Source of the DNA: an uncultured Acidimicrobiaceae bacterium
Lineage (GTDB): Bacteria > Actinomycetota > Acidimicrobiia > Spongiisociales > SHLN01
Assembly: GCA_947259275.1 (NCBI GenBank)
Contig: CAMYMH010000029.1
Coordinates: 1 to 32,083, forward strand
DNA: 32,083 nucleotides
Reading direction: 5' to 3'
The notes under the pieces are model-generated. The model saw only the letters and a list, made by a program, of their open reading frames with translations, was not told the origin of the DNA and did not search any database. A program made the translations under genes and the position numbers. The number at the start of each line of letters is the position of its first letter. The first letter of the stretch is position 1. This document shows positions 1-8,026 of the stretch, one piece after another.

Positions 1-75
1 GGCGGCCAATCCGGCGTTGAGATGGGCCTTCCGATCACCCAGGTTCGACCCGAATCCGACGGCGACTCGCGTCAC
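1..75 (-). CDS. folK: HPPK (6-hydroxymethyl-7,8-dihydropterin pyrophosphokinase), N-terminal fragment cut by window edge
   Basis: Only 25 codons are present, read from a GTG at position 75 to the window edge. They translate to MTRVAVGFGSNLGDRKAHLN and five more residues. The pattern of a beta strand followed by G-SNLGDR is the hallmark N-terminus of HPPK, the enzyme that transfers pyrophosphate from ATP to 6-hydroxymethyl-dihydropterin just before dihydropteroate synthase in folate synthesis. A GAGG Shine-Dalgarno lies about 9 bases before the GTG. The start is 10 bases after the stop of the upstream gene, so it belongs to the same operon as folP, which supports the call. The rest of the gene is outside the window. 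Confidence 0.85.
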   Translation of the reverse strand, partial: MTRVAVGFGSNLGDRKAHLNAGLAA

Positions 76-85
76 GCGGCTCGCC

Positions 86-562
86 TCACTCGAGTGAGGC
101 GGTCACCAGCCTGCGGCCTTCGGGTCCCAGCGGCCGCCCGGCGATTTCCTGAATGGTGGCGGTTGCCATGATCGGATCCTCGATCATGCCGGAACGGACC
201 AGGTAGCCGCCCATGAATCCGACCAGGGTGTCGTCGAGGTGGTCGCGGTGCACCAGCAGGACGTTGCGCGGCTCGGAAAGGATCCGCTCCAATGCGATGA
301 ACACCGCCTCGGCCTCGCCGTCCTCGTAATCCGACGGTAGGGACACGTGATGGGGACGTATCCCGGCCTCGCGGTAGGAGGCAAGGTTCTGATTGCCTTC
401 GAGCAAGGAGAGAACGTCGGTGAAGCCCTCGTCGTGGAGCCAGTCGATCTCCTCACTGCGGCGAACCCTCCGATGCTGCAGGCCCTGGCCGCCGATGCGC
501 TCGGATAGCGCCAGACGGCGGGAAATCACCCAAACAAATCCCCGTGGTTCGAGACCGGCCAC
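86..562 (-). CDS. Dual-specificity-phosphatase-like protein lacking the catalytic Cys and Arg
   Basis: This 158-residue protein resembles the dual-specificity/tyrosine phosphatase fold. An N-terminal strand and 'grLa.se' region (about 8-25) is followed by an EIDWLHDEGFTDVLSLLE segment (38-55), a GI-PHHVSLP segment (67-76) and a strand-loop LLVHRDHLDDT (101-111) where the P-loop HCxxGxxR should lie. Here the cysteine position is Arg (codon CGC instead of TGC) and the arginine position is Thr, so ordinary phosphatase chemistry is not expected. The GTG start overlaps the folP TAG stop by one base (TAGTG). It sits between folP and folK, where many actinobacteria carry folB, but it does not look like a dihydroneopterin aldolase. 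Its role is unknown; it may be a pseudo-phosphatase with a binding function. The fold assignment rests on motif resemblance only. Confidence 0.6.
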   Translation of the reverse strand: MAGLEPRGFVWVISRRLALSERIGGQGLQHRRVRRSEEIDWLHDEGFTDVLSLLEGNQNLASYREAGIRPHHVSLPSDYEDGEAEAVFIALERILSEPRNVLLVHRDHLDDTLVGFMGGYLVRSGMIEDPIMATATIQEIAGRPLGPEGRRLVTASLE

Positions 563-1350
563 TATCCGGACCTCATGATTGCCTCAACGGTCCGCGCGAT
601 CTGCGTTGTCATTGCCACATTGTGAACTCGCACCGCGGCCACCCCTTGCTCGATAGCCAGGGCTACGGTAGCGCCGGTCGCAGGGTCGCGCTCGGCCGCC
701 GGCACCGATCCCCCGAGAATCCGGCCCAAGAACGCTTTGCGCGAGGCCCCGAGGAGCACCGGATAGCCAGTCTCTACCAAAACCTGGAGACTTCTCAGCA
801 GCTCGAGGTTGTGATCGAAGGTTTTGCCGAATCCGATGCCCGGATCGATGGCGATGTGGTCACGCCGCACCCCGGCCGCTTCCGCCTGCTTGGACCGCTC
901 CACAAGGAAGTCCCGGACTTCGACCACCACATTCTCGTACTGGGGATCCGACTGCATGGTGCGAGGCTCACCTTGCATGTGCATGATGACGACCCCGGCC
1001 GAGGACTCGGCCACCAGCGATGCCATCGCCGGGTCGGCAAGCCCGGTTACATCGTTGACGACGATCGCCCCCGCCTCCAGGGCTGCCCCGGCAACCTCGG
1101 GTTTGGCGGTATCGATGGAAACGGCGATGCCATCGGCGGCCAGGGCCGCCGCCACCGGAATCACTCTGGCCAGCTCGTCCTCGACCGCGACCGGCTCGGC
1201 TCCGGGGCGAGTCGACTCGCCACCAACATCGATGAGGTCCGCCCCCTCATTTGCCATCCTTCGACCATGGGCGATGGCGGTTTCGAGGGTCGAGTAGCGC
1301 CCGCCGTCCGAGAAAGAATCCGGTGTGACATTGACAACCCCCATGATCAC
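562..1350 (-). CDS. folP: Dihydropteroate synthase
   Basis: FolP condenses p-aminobenzoate with dihydropterin pyrophosphate in cytosolic folate synthesis and is the sulfonamide target. Visible signatures are MGVVNVTPDSFSDGG at the N-terminus (residues 3-17 of the GTG-started form), DVGGESTRPG (about 41-50), a HMQGEPRTMQ loop, DPGIGFGK, and GASRKAFLG near the C-terminus. The GTG at 1350 is the only conventional start, yet it removes the first beta hairpin of the family. In-frame codons from a CTG at 1398-1396 read LIWSAGISLWDGSRTVIMG, which matches the usual N-terminus. That CTG overlaps the ftsH stop as CTGA and has a GGAGG 9 bases upstream. I therefore think the real protein is 16 residues longer (562-1398, 278 aa). 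It is translationally coupled to ftsH upstream and to the phosphatase-like gene downstream. Confidence 0.95.
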   Translation of the reverse strand: MIMGVVNVTPDSFSDGGRYSTLETAIAHGRRMANEGADLIDVGGESTRPGAEPVAVEDELARVIPVAAALAADGIAVSIDTAKPEVAGAALEAGAIVVNDVTGLADPAMASLVAESSAGVVIMHMQGEPRTMQSDPQYENVVVEVRDFLVERSKQAEAAGVRRDHIAIDPGIGFGKTFDHNLELLRSLQVLVETGYPVLLGASRKAFLGRILGGSVPAAERDPATGATVALAIEQGVAAVRVHNVAMTTQIARTVEAIMRSG

Positions 1351-1394
1351 CGTGCGGGACCCGTCCCACAGCGAGATGCCGCCCGCCGACCAGA

Positions 1395-3332
1395 TCAGGT
1401 GGATCCGCCTCCGCCTTCGGCAGCCGAGGCGGCGTGGCCACCGGCCCCGGTCAGGTCGTCCGACCCGTCGAGGTCACCGGCCGGCGGCTCGATGCGGCCG
1501 CCCCCGTTGTCGGCGTACACCCACTTGCCGACCGGGGTAAACACTTCGGAAACTTCCTCCCGGTCGAGGGATTCGCGCTCGATCAGCTCTTTGGCAAGGC
1601 GGTCGAGCACGTCTCGGTGGGTCGTGAGGATGGCCCGGGCCTCGTCGTGGGCCTGCGTGATGAGCTTGCGCACTTCGGTGTCGATGAGGGAGGCGAGCTC
1701 GTCGGAGTAGTCCTGGTGCTGCACATAATCCTTGCCCAGGAAGACCTCGCCCTGGTTGTTGCCGTACTTCATTGGCCCGAGCTTGTCGGACATACCGAAC
1801 TCCATGACCATCTTGCGAGCGAGATTGGTTGCCTTTTCGATGTCGTCGGCGGCACCGGTGCTGGGGTCCTTGAAGATGAGCTCCTCAGCGGTGCGGCCTC
1901 CCAGCATCATGGCCAGTTGGTCCACCATCTCGGACCGGCGGGTGATGTAACGGTCCTCGGTCGGCAGCGCCAGCGTGTGACCCAACGACATGCCGCGCGG
2001 AATAATGGTGACCTTGTGGATGGGGTCGCCATTGGGAACCGCGTGACCGACCAGGGCGTGACCACCCTCGTGGTAGGCGATTACCAGCTTTTCTTCCTCG
2101 CTGATGAGCCGGCTCTTGCGCTCGGGACCGGCAACCACCCGGTTGATCGACTCCTCGAGCTCCTCCATCGAGATCTGCTCTTTGCCGTGTCGGGCGGCCA
2201 GGATGGCTGCTTCGTTGATGAGGTTGGCCAGGTCGGCACCCGTGAAGCCAGGAGTCTGGCGGGCAAGCACTTCGAGGTCGATCTCGGGAGCGAGCGGCTT
2301 GCCCTTGCAGTGGACCGTGAGGATCGCCATCCGGCCCTTGAGGTCGGGGCGGTCGACGATGATCTGGCGATCGAAGCGGCCGGGACGCAGCAGGGCCGGG
2401 TCGAGGATGTCGGGGCGGTTGGTTCCGGCGATGAGGATGACTCCGAGGTTGGCATCGAACCCGTCCATCTCGACCAGGAGCTGGTTCAGCGTCTGCTCCC
2501 TCTCGTCATGGCCGCCGCCCAGGCCGGCTCCACGATGGCGGCCGACGGCATCAATCTCGTCGATAAACACGATCGCCGGCGCCTGCGCTTTGGCCTGCTC
2601 GAACAAGTCGCGTACCCGGCTGGCGCCGACGCCCACGAACATCTCGACGAAGTCCGAGCCGGAGATGGAAAAGAAGGGCACGCCCGCCTCGCCCGCCACC
2701 GCCCGGGCGAGCAGCGTCTTGCCGGTTCCGGGCGGCCCGAACAGCAAAACGCCCTTGGGGATCTTCGCTCCGATTTGCCGGAACTTCTGGGGGTTCTGGA
2801 GGAACTCCTTGATCTCCTGGAGCTCCTCGACGGCTTCATCGATGCCGGCGACGTCGTCGAAGGTCACCTTGGGTTGGTCCTTCGTGACCTGCTTTGCCTT
2901 GGCCTTGCCGAACTGCATGACCCGGCTCCCGCCACCCTGGGCCTGCATGATGACGAAGATCATGAAACCGAAGATGAGAATCCACGGCAGCAGTCCAATG
3001 AGGAGCTCGACCAGCGTGGTGCCTTCCTGATCCACATCGAAGTCGACGCCGGCTTCCTGGAGTCGCTTGTCGAGGTCGGCTTCGGATTCGTTGGGATAGG
3101 GGGTCTTGAAATCCAGCTCGCCGTCGACCGCCTGGACAAACGTCCCTTCGGCCACGTTCGACTCGGCCAGGATTGTCACCGTTTCGACATTTCCCTGGTC
3201 GATTTGGGACAGCAGCTCGGTGTACTTGACCTCGGCCGGTGCGCTCGCACTCGACATGATCGACTGAACCGCAATCGCCAGCACGACGATCACGGCCAGG
3301 TAGATCAAGAAGTTTCGAACGGTTCGGCTCAC
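1395..3332 (-). CDS. ftsH: ATP-dependent zinc metalloprotease FtsH
   Basis: FtsH is a membrane-anchored hexameric AAA+ protease that degrades damaged or short-lived membrane and cytosolic proteins. The 645-residue product has TM1 at about 8-28, an extracytoplasmic domain, TM2 at about 111-131, Walker A GPPGTGKT (199-206), Walker B FIDEID (256-261), the second region of homology with RPGRFDR (316-322), and the zinc motif HEGGH (421-425). The usual motif is HEAGH, so the Ala-to-Gly change is mild. A Gly/Ala/Ser-rich tail of about 40 residues follows the protease domain. I chose the GTG at 3332, preceded by AAGGA 4 bases upstream, because it places TM1 right at the N-terminus. An ATG at 3434 would add 34 unlikely residues across a 7-bp inverted repeat. 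The order tilS-hpt-ftsH-fol is classic in actinobacteria. Confidence 0.96.
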   Translation of the reverse strand: MSRTVRNFLIYLAVIVVLAIAVQSIMSSASAPAEVKYTELLSQIDQGNVETVTILAESNVAEGTFVQAVDGELDFKTPYPNESEADLDKRLQEAGVDFDVDQEGTTLVELLIGLLPWILIFGFMIFVIMQAQGGGSRVMQFGKAKAKQVTKDQPKVTFDDVAGIDEAVEELQEIKEFLQNPQKFRQIGAKIPKGVLLFGPPGTGKTLLARAVAGEAGVPFFSISGSDFVEMFVGVGASRVRDLFEQAKAQAPAIVFIDEIDAVGRHRGAGLGGGHDEREQTLNQLLVEMDGFDANLGVILIAGTNRPDILDPALLRPGRFDRQIIVDRPDLKGRMAILTVHCKGKPLAPEIDLEVLARQTPGFTGADLANLINEAAILAARHGKEQISMEELEESINRVVAGPERKSRLISEEEKLVIAYHEGGHALVGHAVPNGDPIHKVTIIPRGMSLGHTLALPTEDRYITRRSEMVDQLAMMLGGRTAEELIFKDPSTGAADDIEKATNLARKMVMEFGMSDKLGPMKYGNNQGEVFLGKDYVQHQDYSDELASLIDTEVRKLITQAHDEARAILTTHRDVLDRLAKELIERESLDREEVSEVFTPVGKWVYADNGGGRIEPPAGDLDGSDDLTGAGGHAASAAEGGGGST

Positions 3333-3357
3333 GCTGTCCTTATCAGACCGTCGGGAT

Positions 3358-3374
3358 GGCGGGACATTCCCGCC
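3358..3374. promoter_or_regulatory. Perfect 7-bp inverted repeat upstream of ftsH
   Basis: GGCGGGA and TCCCGCC flank a 3-base centre, 26 bases upstream of the chosen ftsH start. It could be an operator or a 5'-UTR hairpin in the 180-base gap between hpt and ftsH. There is no U-tract, so it is not a standard terminator. Function is not shown by the sequence. Confidence 0.35.
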
Positions 3375-3511
3375 TCCGAGCGGTTCACGGTAGTGTCCAA
3401 TGGTAGGTAACTCAGTCGGCAAGCGACAGGCCAATCTGAATGGTCTTCGGCCCGCGAGTACCCGCTTGCTCCGACCAGCCTCAACCGGTCGGCACTATTC
3501 ATGCCAGTCGG

Positions 3512-4045
3512 TTAGCCGATGTCGTCTTCGCCCAGCACCGTCACATAGGGGAGATTCCGGTACAAACCGGCGTAGTCGAGTCCATATCCAACGACGAAGT
3601 CCGGCGGGATGTCGAACCCCCGGTACTTGACATCAATCGGGATCTGCTGGATTCCTTCCTTGACCAGCAGGGCTGCTATCTCCAGCGACGCCGGCTGCCG
3701 AACTCGCAGGTTCTCGAGCAGGTAGTTGAGGGTGAGGCCGGTGTCGACGATATCTTCGACAATCACAACGTGGCGGTTGGAGATCTCCTGGTCGAGGTCC
3801 TTGAGGATTCGCACCACTCCCGACGATTTGGTGGCATCGCCATAGGAGGAGACCGCCATGAAATCGAACTCGACCGGCACGTTGATGGCACGGGCGAGAT
3901 CGGCCATGGTGAGAAATGCCCCCTTGAGGATGCCGACCAGCAGCAGCTCTTTGCCGTCGTAGTCCGCCGAGATCTGCTTGCCCATGCGACTTACCGCGTC
4001 GGCGATTTGCCCCTCGGTAATGAGTACGTCTCCGATGGTCTCCAT
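3512..4045 (-). CDS. hpt: Hypoxanthine(-guanine) phosphoribosyltransferase
   Basis: This enzyme salvages hypoxanthine and guanine by attaching them to PRPP to form IMP or GMP in the cytosol. The 177-residue length is standard. The PRPP-binding motif VVIVEDIVDTGLT is at about 92-104. The ILKGAF loop with its cis-peptide Lys-Gly lies near 39-44, and the base-recognition segment with DFVVGYGLDY is near 148-157. The ATG overlaps the tilS stop by one base (TGATG), so translation is probably coupled to tilS. The tilS-hpt-ftsH arrangement is conserved far beyond actinobacteria. There are 179 bases between its stop and the ftsH start, so ftsH may also have its own promoter. Confidence 0.96.
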   Translation of the reverse strand: METIGDVLITEGQIADAVSRMGKQISADYDGKELLLVGILKGAFLTMADLARAINVPVEFDFMAVSSYGDATKSSGVVRILKDLDQEISNRHVVIVEDIVDTGLTLNYLLENLRVRQPASLEIAALLVKEGIQQIPIDVKYRGFDIPPDFVVGYGLDYAGLYRNLPYVTVLGEDDIG

Positions 4046-5391
4046 CAGGTCCCTTCCGCCGATGAGCCCGTGCCCGTGGTTTCGATGTAGGCCACAAGGT
4101 AGCGCACGGTGGAGGCGCTCGGCCGGGCCCAGGCCGCAGCCCTCACGCCGGGGATCGCCACCACCCGGTCCCCCCAGGCCACTACCGGCCAGCGCCCCCG
4201 CAACCGCCGGGGAACTCCGCGCTCGGCCATGGCTTGGCGCACCGGCTTGCTTCCGGTGCCGATGTCGATCCGGTCCTCGGGGCGGGTCGACCGAATCACC
4301 AAGCTGGTACCGACTGCGTCTGAGTCGAGGGTGAGGGTGCGGGTGCCGAGCGGGCGGGGGCTGGGTGCCGATTCCGAGATCGTGAATCGCAGGTACCAGC
4401 GATCGAACCGGACCTCGGAGGGAAGCTCCAACCCCTCAGGGTCCGCCGGCAGGAGGTCCCCAACGCTCAGCACCACCATGGGTCCTTCTCGTTCCGCCCG
4501 GACCCCGCTCGCCAGTTCGGCGCCGGCCCGGCCACTCGCCGCTACCTGACGGACCGCGGTCACTTCGTCGTGCGAACCAGCGTGGGGGCCGCGCATGTCA
4601 CGCAGCGCCCGCCGCACCGCCCGGGCGGCCACCACCGCGGGCAGCACTGCCAGCAGAGTGGCGGGCAGCCAAACCACCTCGCCGTCGGACTGCACCGGTA
4701 CCCGGGCCGCTTCGGCCTCGAGGGCAGCGTCATCGGCGGCCAGTACGGCGGCGGTTCGGCCGAGCACAGACCGCAGCTGCGGATTGTAGGTCGCTTCGAG
4801 GTGAGGGATGAGCTGGTTTCGGAGGCGGTTTCGACGCGCGTCGGCGGATTGGTTTTCGGGATCGTCGACGAAGGGCAGCGCCAGCTCGCCGGCAAGCCGG
4901 CGGGTTTCTTCCCGGGTCACCCCCAGGAGGGGGCGGACGATCCGACCGCGCCGGGACGGGATTCCCGCCAACCCGGCCGCCCCGGCACCCCTCAAGAAGT
5001 TGCCGAGCACGGTCTCGGCCTGGTCATCGGCGGTGTGACCGGTGAGGATGAACTCGTCCGGCTTGGCGGCGGTCATCAATGCGCTGTACCGGGCTTCCCG
5101 GGCAACATCCTCGAATGAGGGTTCACCTCGGGCCACGGGCGCCTCAATCACGTCGAGCGCGATGTCGAGGGCGGCGGCGATGCCCCCGGCGGCCGCCCGC
5201 AGCCGGTGGGAGGCCTCCAATCCATGGTCGACGAAAACGGCCCTGACGGTGCCGGACAGCTCGACTGCCACCCACGCCAGAACGGCGCTATCGGCTCCCC
5301 CGGACAGGGCAACGACGAGCGGGCCGCCCGGCATCTCCACCCGGGACTGGACATTCGCCGCCAGCGGCGTCAGGCCACCCGGCGCAGCCAT
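4045..5391 (-). CDS. tilS: tRNA(Ile)-lysidine synthetase
   Basis: TilS modifies the wobble cytidine of tRNA-Ile(CAU) to lysidine using ATP and lysine, which switches the tRNA from Met to Ile identity. The 448-residue product carries the PP-loop SGGADS at residues 30-35, the HTADDQAETVL.NFLRG segment of the N-type ATP pyrophosphatase domain, and the FVDDPEN..ADARRNRLRN.L stretch typical of TilS. A C-terminal domain follows, with a RPEDRI..G.G..R...ERGVPR.LR.RWPVVA pattern. The ATG at 5391 is preferred because it starts just ahead of the PP-loop. A longer frame to 5445 lies inside the upstream gene. With this start the gene overlaps the DUF2342 protease gene by 22 bases, and its stop overlaps the hpt start by one. 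Confidence 0.93.
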   Translation of the reverse strand: MAAPGGLTPLAANVQSRVEMPGGPLVVALSGGADSAVLAWVAVELSGTVRAVFVDHGLEASHRLRAAAGGIAAALDIALDVIEAPVARGEPSFEDVAREARYSALMTAAKPDEFILTGHTADDQAETVLGNFLRGAGAAGLAGIPSRRGRIVRPLLGVTREETRRLAGELALPFVDDPENQSADARRNRLRNQLIPHLEATYNPQLRSVLGRTAAVLAADDAALEAEAARVPVQSDGEVVWLPATLLAVLPAVVAARAVRRALRDMRGPHAGSHDEVTAVRQVAASGRAGAELASGVRAEREGPMVVLSVGDLLPADPEGLELPSEVRFDRWYLRFTISESAPSPRPLGTRTLTLDSDAVGTSLVIRSTRPEDRIDIGTGSKPVRQAMAERGVPRRLRGRWPVVAWGDRVVAIPGVRAAAWARPSASTVRYLVAYIETTGTGSSAEGT

Positions 5392-6380
5392 TGACCCGGC
5401 TCGTTGATCTCCGCCAGCGTAGGGAGCGACTCGGGGCCCTGCCACACCCGGTCAAGGGCCTCCCAGCCGGCTTCGCGTTCAACCGCCAGAACGAAACGCT
5501 CCCCCTGTTCGTACTGGCGCATCTTCATCTCGAGCCCACTGATGCGGAGAAAGGTGGCCGTGCGGGGGTCTTTGCGCCGCTGCTTGAGGACCGCCGCCAT
5601 CCGCTGCTGGGAACCGAGTTCTCGCTTGCCGATCCGGTCCATGACCACATGTCCGTGTCCTTCCAGCAGCGACATGAGGGCCTGTACGCGCTCGAGGAGG
5701 TCTTTTTGAGAGGACGAGGCGAACAGGCCGAAAAGTCCGGTCTCGCCGATGAGCGGCTCACCGTCTTCGTTGGCCCTTCGGACGTCTGCCATAACCCTCG
5801 CCCACCGTCCCGGTTCCGGTACGGCCGAAGCGACCAGTTCGCCGACGAGATCGAGGAAATACCCCCGGAGCCAAGGAACGCCGACGAACTGGAGTCGATG
5901 AGCGCACTCATGGAGCGCAATCCACAAACGGAACTCCTGGGGCCGGAACTGGTTGGCCCGCTCCATCGAAAGAACGTTGGCACCCACGAGATAGACGACG
6001 TCACCGTTGTCGTCATCGCCGGGAAGCACCAGCTCGTATTGACCGAGAACCTTGCGGGCGAGGAACCCGAGTACCGCACCCATCTCCGCGGCCACGATCC
6101 GCGAGGCCAGCGGGTTGGACTTCTTGATGGCGGCCTCGGCGGGAGCGAGAAGCCGAGAGAAGACCGCCACGTTCGATTTCGCCCACTCCCGACGGCTCAC
6201 GACGGCGACTTCCGGGGCACCGACGTAGGCGAGTCGAGTTTCGGCCTCCACCATCTGGGCGGCTTCTGCCACGATGCTGGGCGCTTCCCGGGAGAGAAGA
6301 TCGGAGTGATAGGTCTCCTCGAGGGGATAAGTACCGGCGAACCGTGACGCCACCCGAACCGCCAGGTCCCAGTCGATCAT
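5370..6380 (-). CDS. DUF2342-type zinc-dependent metalloprotease (F420-biosynthesis-associated hydrolase family)
   Basis: The product resembles the actinobacterial family annotated as zinc-dependent metalloprotease or 'coenzyme F420 biosynthesis associated'. It opens with the typical IDWDLAVRVASRFAG and contains the zinc motif HECAH (about residues 157-161 from the ATG at 6380) within LWIALHECAHRLQF. An ALMSLLEGHGHVVMD segment further on is also characteristic and probably carries further metal ligands. The family's substrate is unknown and the F420 link is only phylogenetic co-occurrence. A TTG at 6413 would add 11 residues, but neither start has a clear ribosome-binding site. It is the first gene of the tilS-hpt-ftsH-folP operon, as in many actinobacteria, and its 3' end overlaps tilS by 22 bases. 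Confidence 0.88.
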   Translation of the reverse strand: MIDWDLAVRVASRFAGTYPLEETYHSDLLSREAPSIVAEAAQMVEAETRLAYVGAPEVAVVSRREWAKSNVAVFSRLLAPAEAAIKKSNPLASRIVAAEMGAVLGFLARKVLGQYELVLPGDDDNGDVVYLVGANVLSMERANQFRPQEFRLWIALHECAHRLQFVGVPWLRGYFLDLVGELVASAVPEPGRWARVMADVRRANEDGEPLIGETGLFGLFASSSQKDLLERVQALMSLLEGHGHVVMDRIGKRELGSQQRMAAVLKQRRKDPRTATFLRISGLEMKMRQYEQGERFVLAVEREAGWEALDRVWQGPESLPTLAEINEPGQWLRRVA

Positions 6381-6463
6381 CGGGCGGTCGCTCGCACCAG
6401 TAGCCGCCGCCAAGATAAGCGGGCGCTACCTGGAGAAGCCGTCGAATGACGCATCACAAGCCA

Positions 6464-6727
6464 CTACTCGGTAACCCGATATCGCCCGCTCACGGCCCGC
6501 TGATACCAGACGAAGAGGCCGACCACGAGGACGAGAACCAGGGCCATGAGCGTGGGAACCAGGTAGCGGAACGTCCAAGCCTCATCGGCGGGAATGGCTT
6601 CCGAGTCATCGATGACCACCGCCGGACCATCCTGGGCCTGCTGGGCCACCACCACCGGGGCGGTGACTCCATGGGCGGGAAGAGCCAGGCTCATGAGGGC
6701 GAGCACCAGGGCAGCAAGACGCTTCAT
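6464..6727 (-). CDS. Small secreted/membrane protein with signal peptide and C-terminal TM helix
   Basis: The 87-residue product has an N-terminal signal sequence, MKRLAALVLALMSLALPAHG (1-20), and a short acidic extracytoplasmic segment (about 30-51). A single TM helix (about 54-76, rich in Leu and Val) and a short basic cytoplasmic tail follow. I do not recognise a family. The start at 6727 is supported by the signal peptide and by a TAATCT box 7 bases upstream with no Shine-Dalgarno sequence, suggesting a leaderless mRNA. It is followed after 83 bases by the protease-tilS operon on the same strand and could be co-transcribed with it. Confidence 0.6.
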   Translation of the reverse strand: MKRLAALVLALMSLALPAHGVTAPVVVAQQAQDGPAVVIDDSEAIPADEAWTFRYLVPTLMALVLVLVVGLFVWYQRAVSGRYRVTE

Positions 6728-6734
6728 GGCGTCG

Positions 6735-6740
6735 AGATTA
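6735..6740 (-). promoter_or_regulatory. Candidate -10 box (TAATCT) for the small membrane protein, leaderless type
   Basis: TAATCT ends 7 bases before the ATG at 6727. The spacing places the transcription start at or next to the A of ATG. No Shine-Dalgarno sequence is present. The same TANNNT-N7-9-ATG arrangement occurs before five other genes in this window. Confidence 0.45.
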
Positions 6741-6863
6741 GTGGAGATCCGCCCTTTCCCCGACCCTTCGGTTTCTGCACACCGGGAACGGCGAAGAACG
6801 ACCACCGGACTCCGAAGATCCCGGTGGTCGTGCTTTGCTCGCGTGGATATTTCCCCCCTACCC

Positions 6864-6904
6864 CAGCGGCTTCGCCGCTGCGGTACTTTCCCCCCGAAGG
6901 GGGG
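6864..6904. repeat. Two adjacent perfect hairpins with TTC/GAA tri-loops
   Basis: CAGCGGC-TTC-GCCGCTG (6864-6880) is followed nine bases later by CCCCCC-GAA-GGGGGG (6890-6904). They lie just beyond the stop of the zinc-finger miniprotein. They may end transcription of the sigma factor operon, although neither strand shows a strong U-tract. The tri-loop matches that of palindromes at 8691 and near 15.8-17.5 kb. The palindrome CTGATTAATCAG (6906-6917) overlaps the end of the coding region. The remaining bases up to 6727 hold nothing else I recognise. Confidence 0.6.
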
Positions 6905-6909
6905 ACTGA

Positions 6910-7101
6910 TTAATCAGCAACAATGCGTCCCCGCAACCGGGGGAAACGGGTCGGGGCGTGTTGGAAGCAATGCTCACGCCGGTTGTATTGCGACAACCGG
7001 GTGCTGCATCCTTTTTCCGCACAGACGCGGCCGGATTGGTAGGTACGAGAAGGGCGAACACCACCGCGAATGCGGTTGCCCTTCAGGGTTGAATCACTCA
7101 T
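6910..7101 (-). CDS. Small zinc-finger-like protein
   Basis: This 63-residue basic protein has four potential zinc ligands, C27, C32, C45 and H48, in the pattern C-x4-C-x12-C-x2-H. They are embedded in VCAEKGCSTRLSQYN..EHCFQH. Similar short proteins with an LSxYN core between the metal pairs are, to my recollection, common in actinobacteria, with no established function. An AAGAAAG sequence sits 3-4 bases before the ATG at 7101. The start is 37 bases after the anti-sigma factor stop, so it is probably the third gene of the sigma factor operon. It may be a nucleic-acid-binding or redox-sensing accessory. The cysteines would fit a thiol-stress operon, but that is inference. Confidence 0.62.
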   Translation of the reverse strand: MSDSTLKGNRIRGGVRPSRTYQSGRVCAEKGCSTRLSQYNRREHCFQHAPTRFPRLRGRIVAD

Positions 7102-7138
7102 ATTCTTTCTTGACCCCCTGGGGAACCAGACCCGGCAG

Positions 7139-7390
7139 TTACTCGCCGGAAATCCCCTCAGTAGTCTCTTGTTGTATTAACGCTCGGAGGCGGTCAAAAA
7201 GTTCCGCGGGAACTTCGTCACCGTCGCTGCAGGAACGTTTTACCAAGAGCATCAGGCGCTCTTCGAAGTGGAACGAATCGGCACACGGAGAGCACTTGCG
7301 CAAGTGCCATTCGATCTGTGACCGCCGGACACCGGTGAGCTCGCCATCGAGAAATGTGTACACATCATTGACGACCTTGTCACAGTTCAT
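7139..7390 (-). CDS. RsrA/RshA-like zinc anti-sigma factor
   Basis: The 83-residue product has the zinc-anti-sigma signature H29-x3-C33-x2-C36 plus an N-terminal C3 ([18 protein letters not shown]). It follows a SigR-like sigma factor with an ATGA overlap. In the RsrA/RshA family the protein holds its sigma factor inactive. Oxidation forms a disulfide between zinc-site cysteines, expels zinc and frees the sigma factor to transcribe thiol-stress genes. The position, size and ligand spacing all fit. A further Cys at 54 is not part of the core motif. The direct partner is almost certainly the overlapping sigma factor gene. Confidence 0.88.
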   Translation of the reverse strand: MNCDKVVNDVYTFLDGELTGVRRSQIEWHLRKCSPCADSFHFEERLMLLVKRSCSDGDEVPAELFDRLRALIQQETTEGISGE

Positions 7391-7959
7391 TCTTTGGGCC
7401 CTACGAGTCCATGTTCCTTTGCAAACTCAAACAACCGCTGTTGGAGCGCCTTTCTTCCACGATGGAGCCGCGACATCACGGTTCCGATTGGTACATCGAG
7501 GATTTCGGCGATTTCTTTATACGAAAACCCCTCGACATCGGCTAGAAGGACCGGGAGCCGGAAGTGCTCGGGCAGCGACTCGACTGCCTCCTTGATGTCC
7601 GAGTCGCCGAACCGCTCGAGCACTTCTTCCTCGGCGCTGCGGCTGGCTCCCCCGGTGCTGCCGCTCTCGTTGAGCCGTTTGAAGAGGTAGAGATCCTCCA
7701 GCTCGCCGAGCTCTACTTCCTGGGGTCGGCGGGTCTTCTTCCGATAACGGTTGATGTAGGTGTTGGTGAGGATCCGATAGAGCCATGCCTTGAGATTGGT
7801 GCCCTCCTGGAAGGTGTGATACCCGCGGTATGCCTTGAGGAAGGTCTCCTGCACCACGTCCTCGGCATCGGCCGGGTTGCGCGTCATGCGCAACGCCGCC
7901 GAATACAGCTGCGGCGCAAACTGCATGGCGTCCTTCTCGAAATTGGCCTGCTCGGCCAT
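7387..7959 (-). CDS. sigR: ECF RNA polymerase sigma factor, SigR/SigH group
   Basis: The 190-residue sigma factor carries region 2 (about 10-75), with [21 protein letters not shown] and [18 protein letters not shown] linker follows, then region 4 (about 120-175), with [35 protein letters not shown] and a helix-turn-helix. The sequence matches the oxidative/thiol-stress group SigR (Streptomyces) or SigH (Mycobacterium), and the next gene is the matching zinc anti-sigma factor. The ATG at 7959 has AAGGA five bases upstream. A longer frame to 8100 lacks support and would run into the neighbouring gene. I did not find a GGAAT...GTT autoregulatory promoter directly upstream, so autoregulation is not shown here. 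Confidence 0.92.
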   Translation of the reverse strand: MAEQANFEKDAMQFAPQLYSAALRMTRNPADAEDVVQETFLKAYRGYHTFQEGTNLKAWLYRILTNTYINRYRKKTRRPQEVELGELEDLYLFKRLNESGSTGGASRSAEEEVLERFGDSDIKEAVESLPEHFRLPVLLADVEGFSYKEIAEILDVPIGTVMSRLHRGRKALQQRLFEFAKEHGLVGPKE

Positions 7960-7995
7960 CGTGATCCTTCTTGGTGGAACAACCAGGGTACTCGG

Positions 7996-8010
7996 TGCCT
8001 GCGACAGGCA
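7996..8010. repeat. Short perfect inverted repeat upstream of the sigma factor gene
   Basis: TGCCTG-CGA-CAGGCA lies between the YczE-like gene and the sigma factor gene, 37 bases before the sigma factor ATG. It could be a weak terminator for the upstream gene or a regulator site. There is no U-tract. Confidence 0.3.
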
Positions 8011-8026
8011 GAGCCTCAAGCAGACC

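Noticed and set aside
1434..3410. 658-codon open frame on the plus strand
   Set aside because: It is the antisense shadow of ftsH. The translation is an acidic/Leu-rich pattern with no domain, while the minus strand encodes an unmistakable FtsH.
3471..3492. CCGACC...GGTCGG stem after hpt as a terminator
   Set aside because: A 6-bp stem with a 10-base loop and no U-tract; too weak to call.
7960..8026. SigR-type autoregulatory promoter (GGAAT...GTT) before the sigma factor gene
   Set aside because: A GTT is present but no GGAAT/GGAAC at the right distance, so I could not support it.
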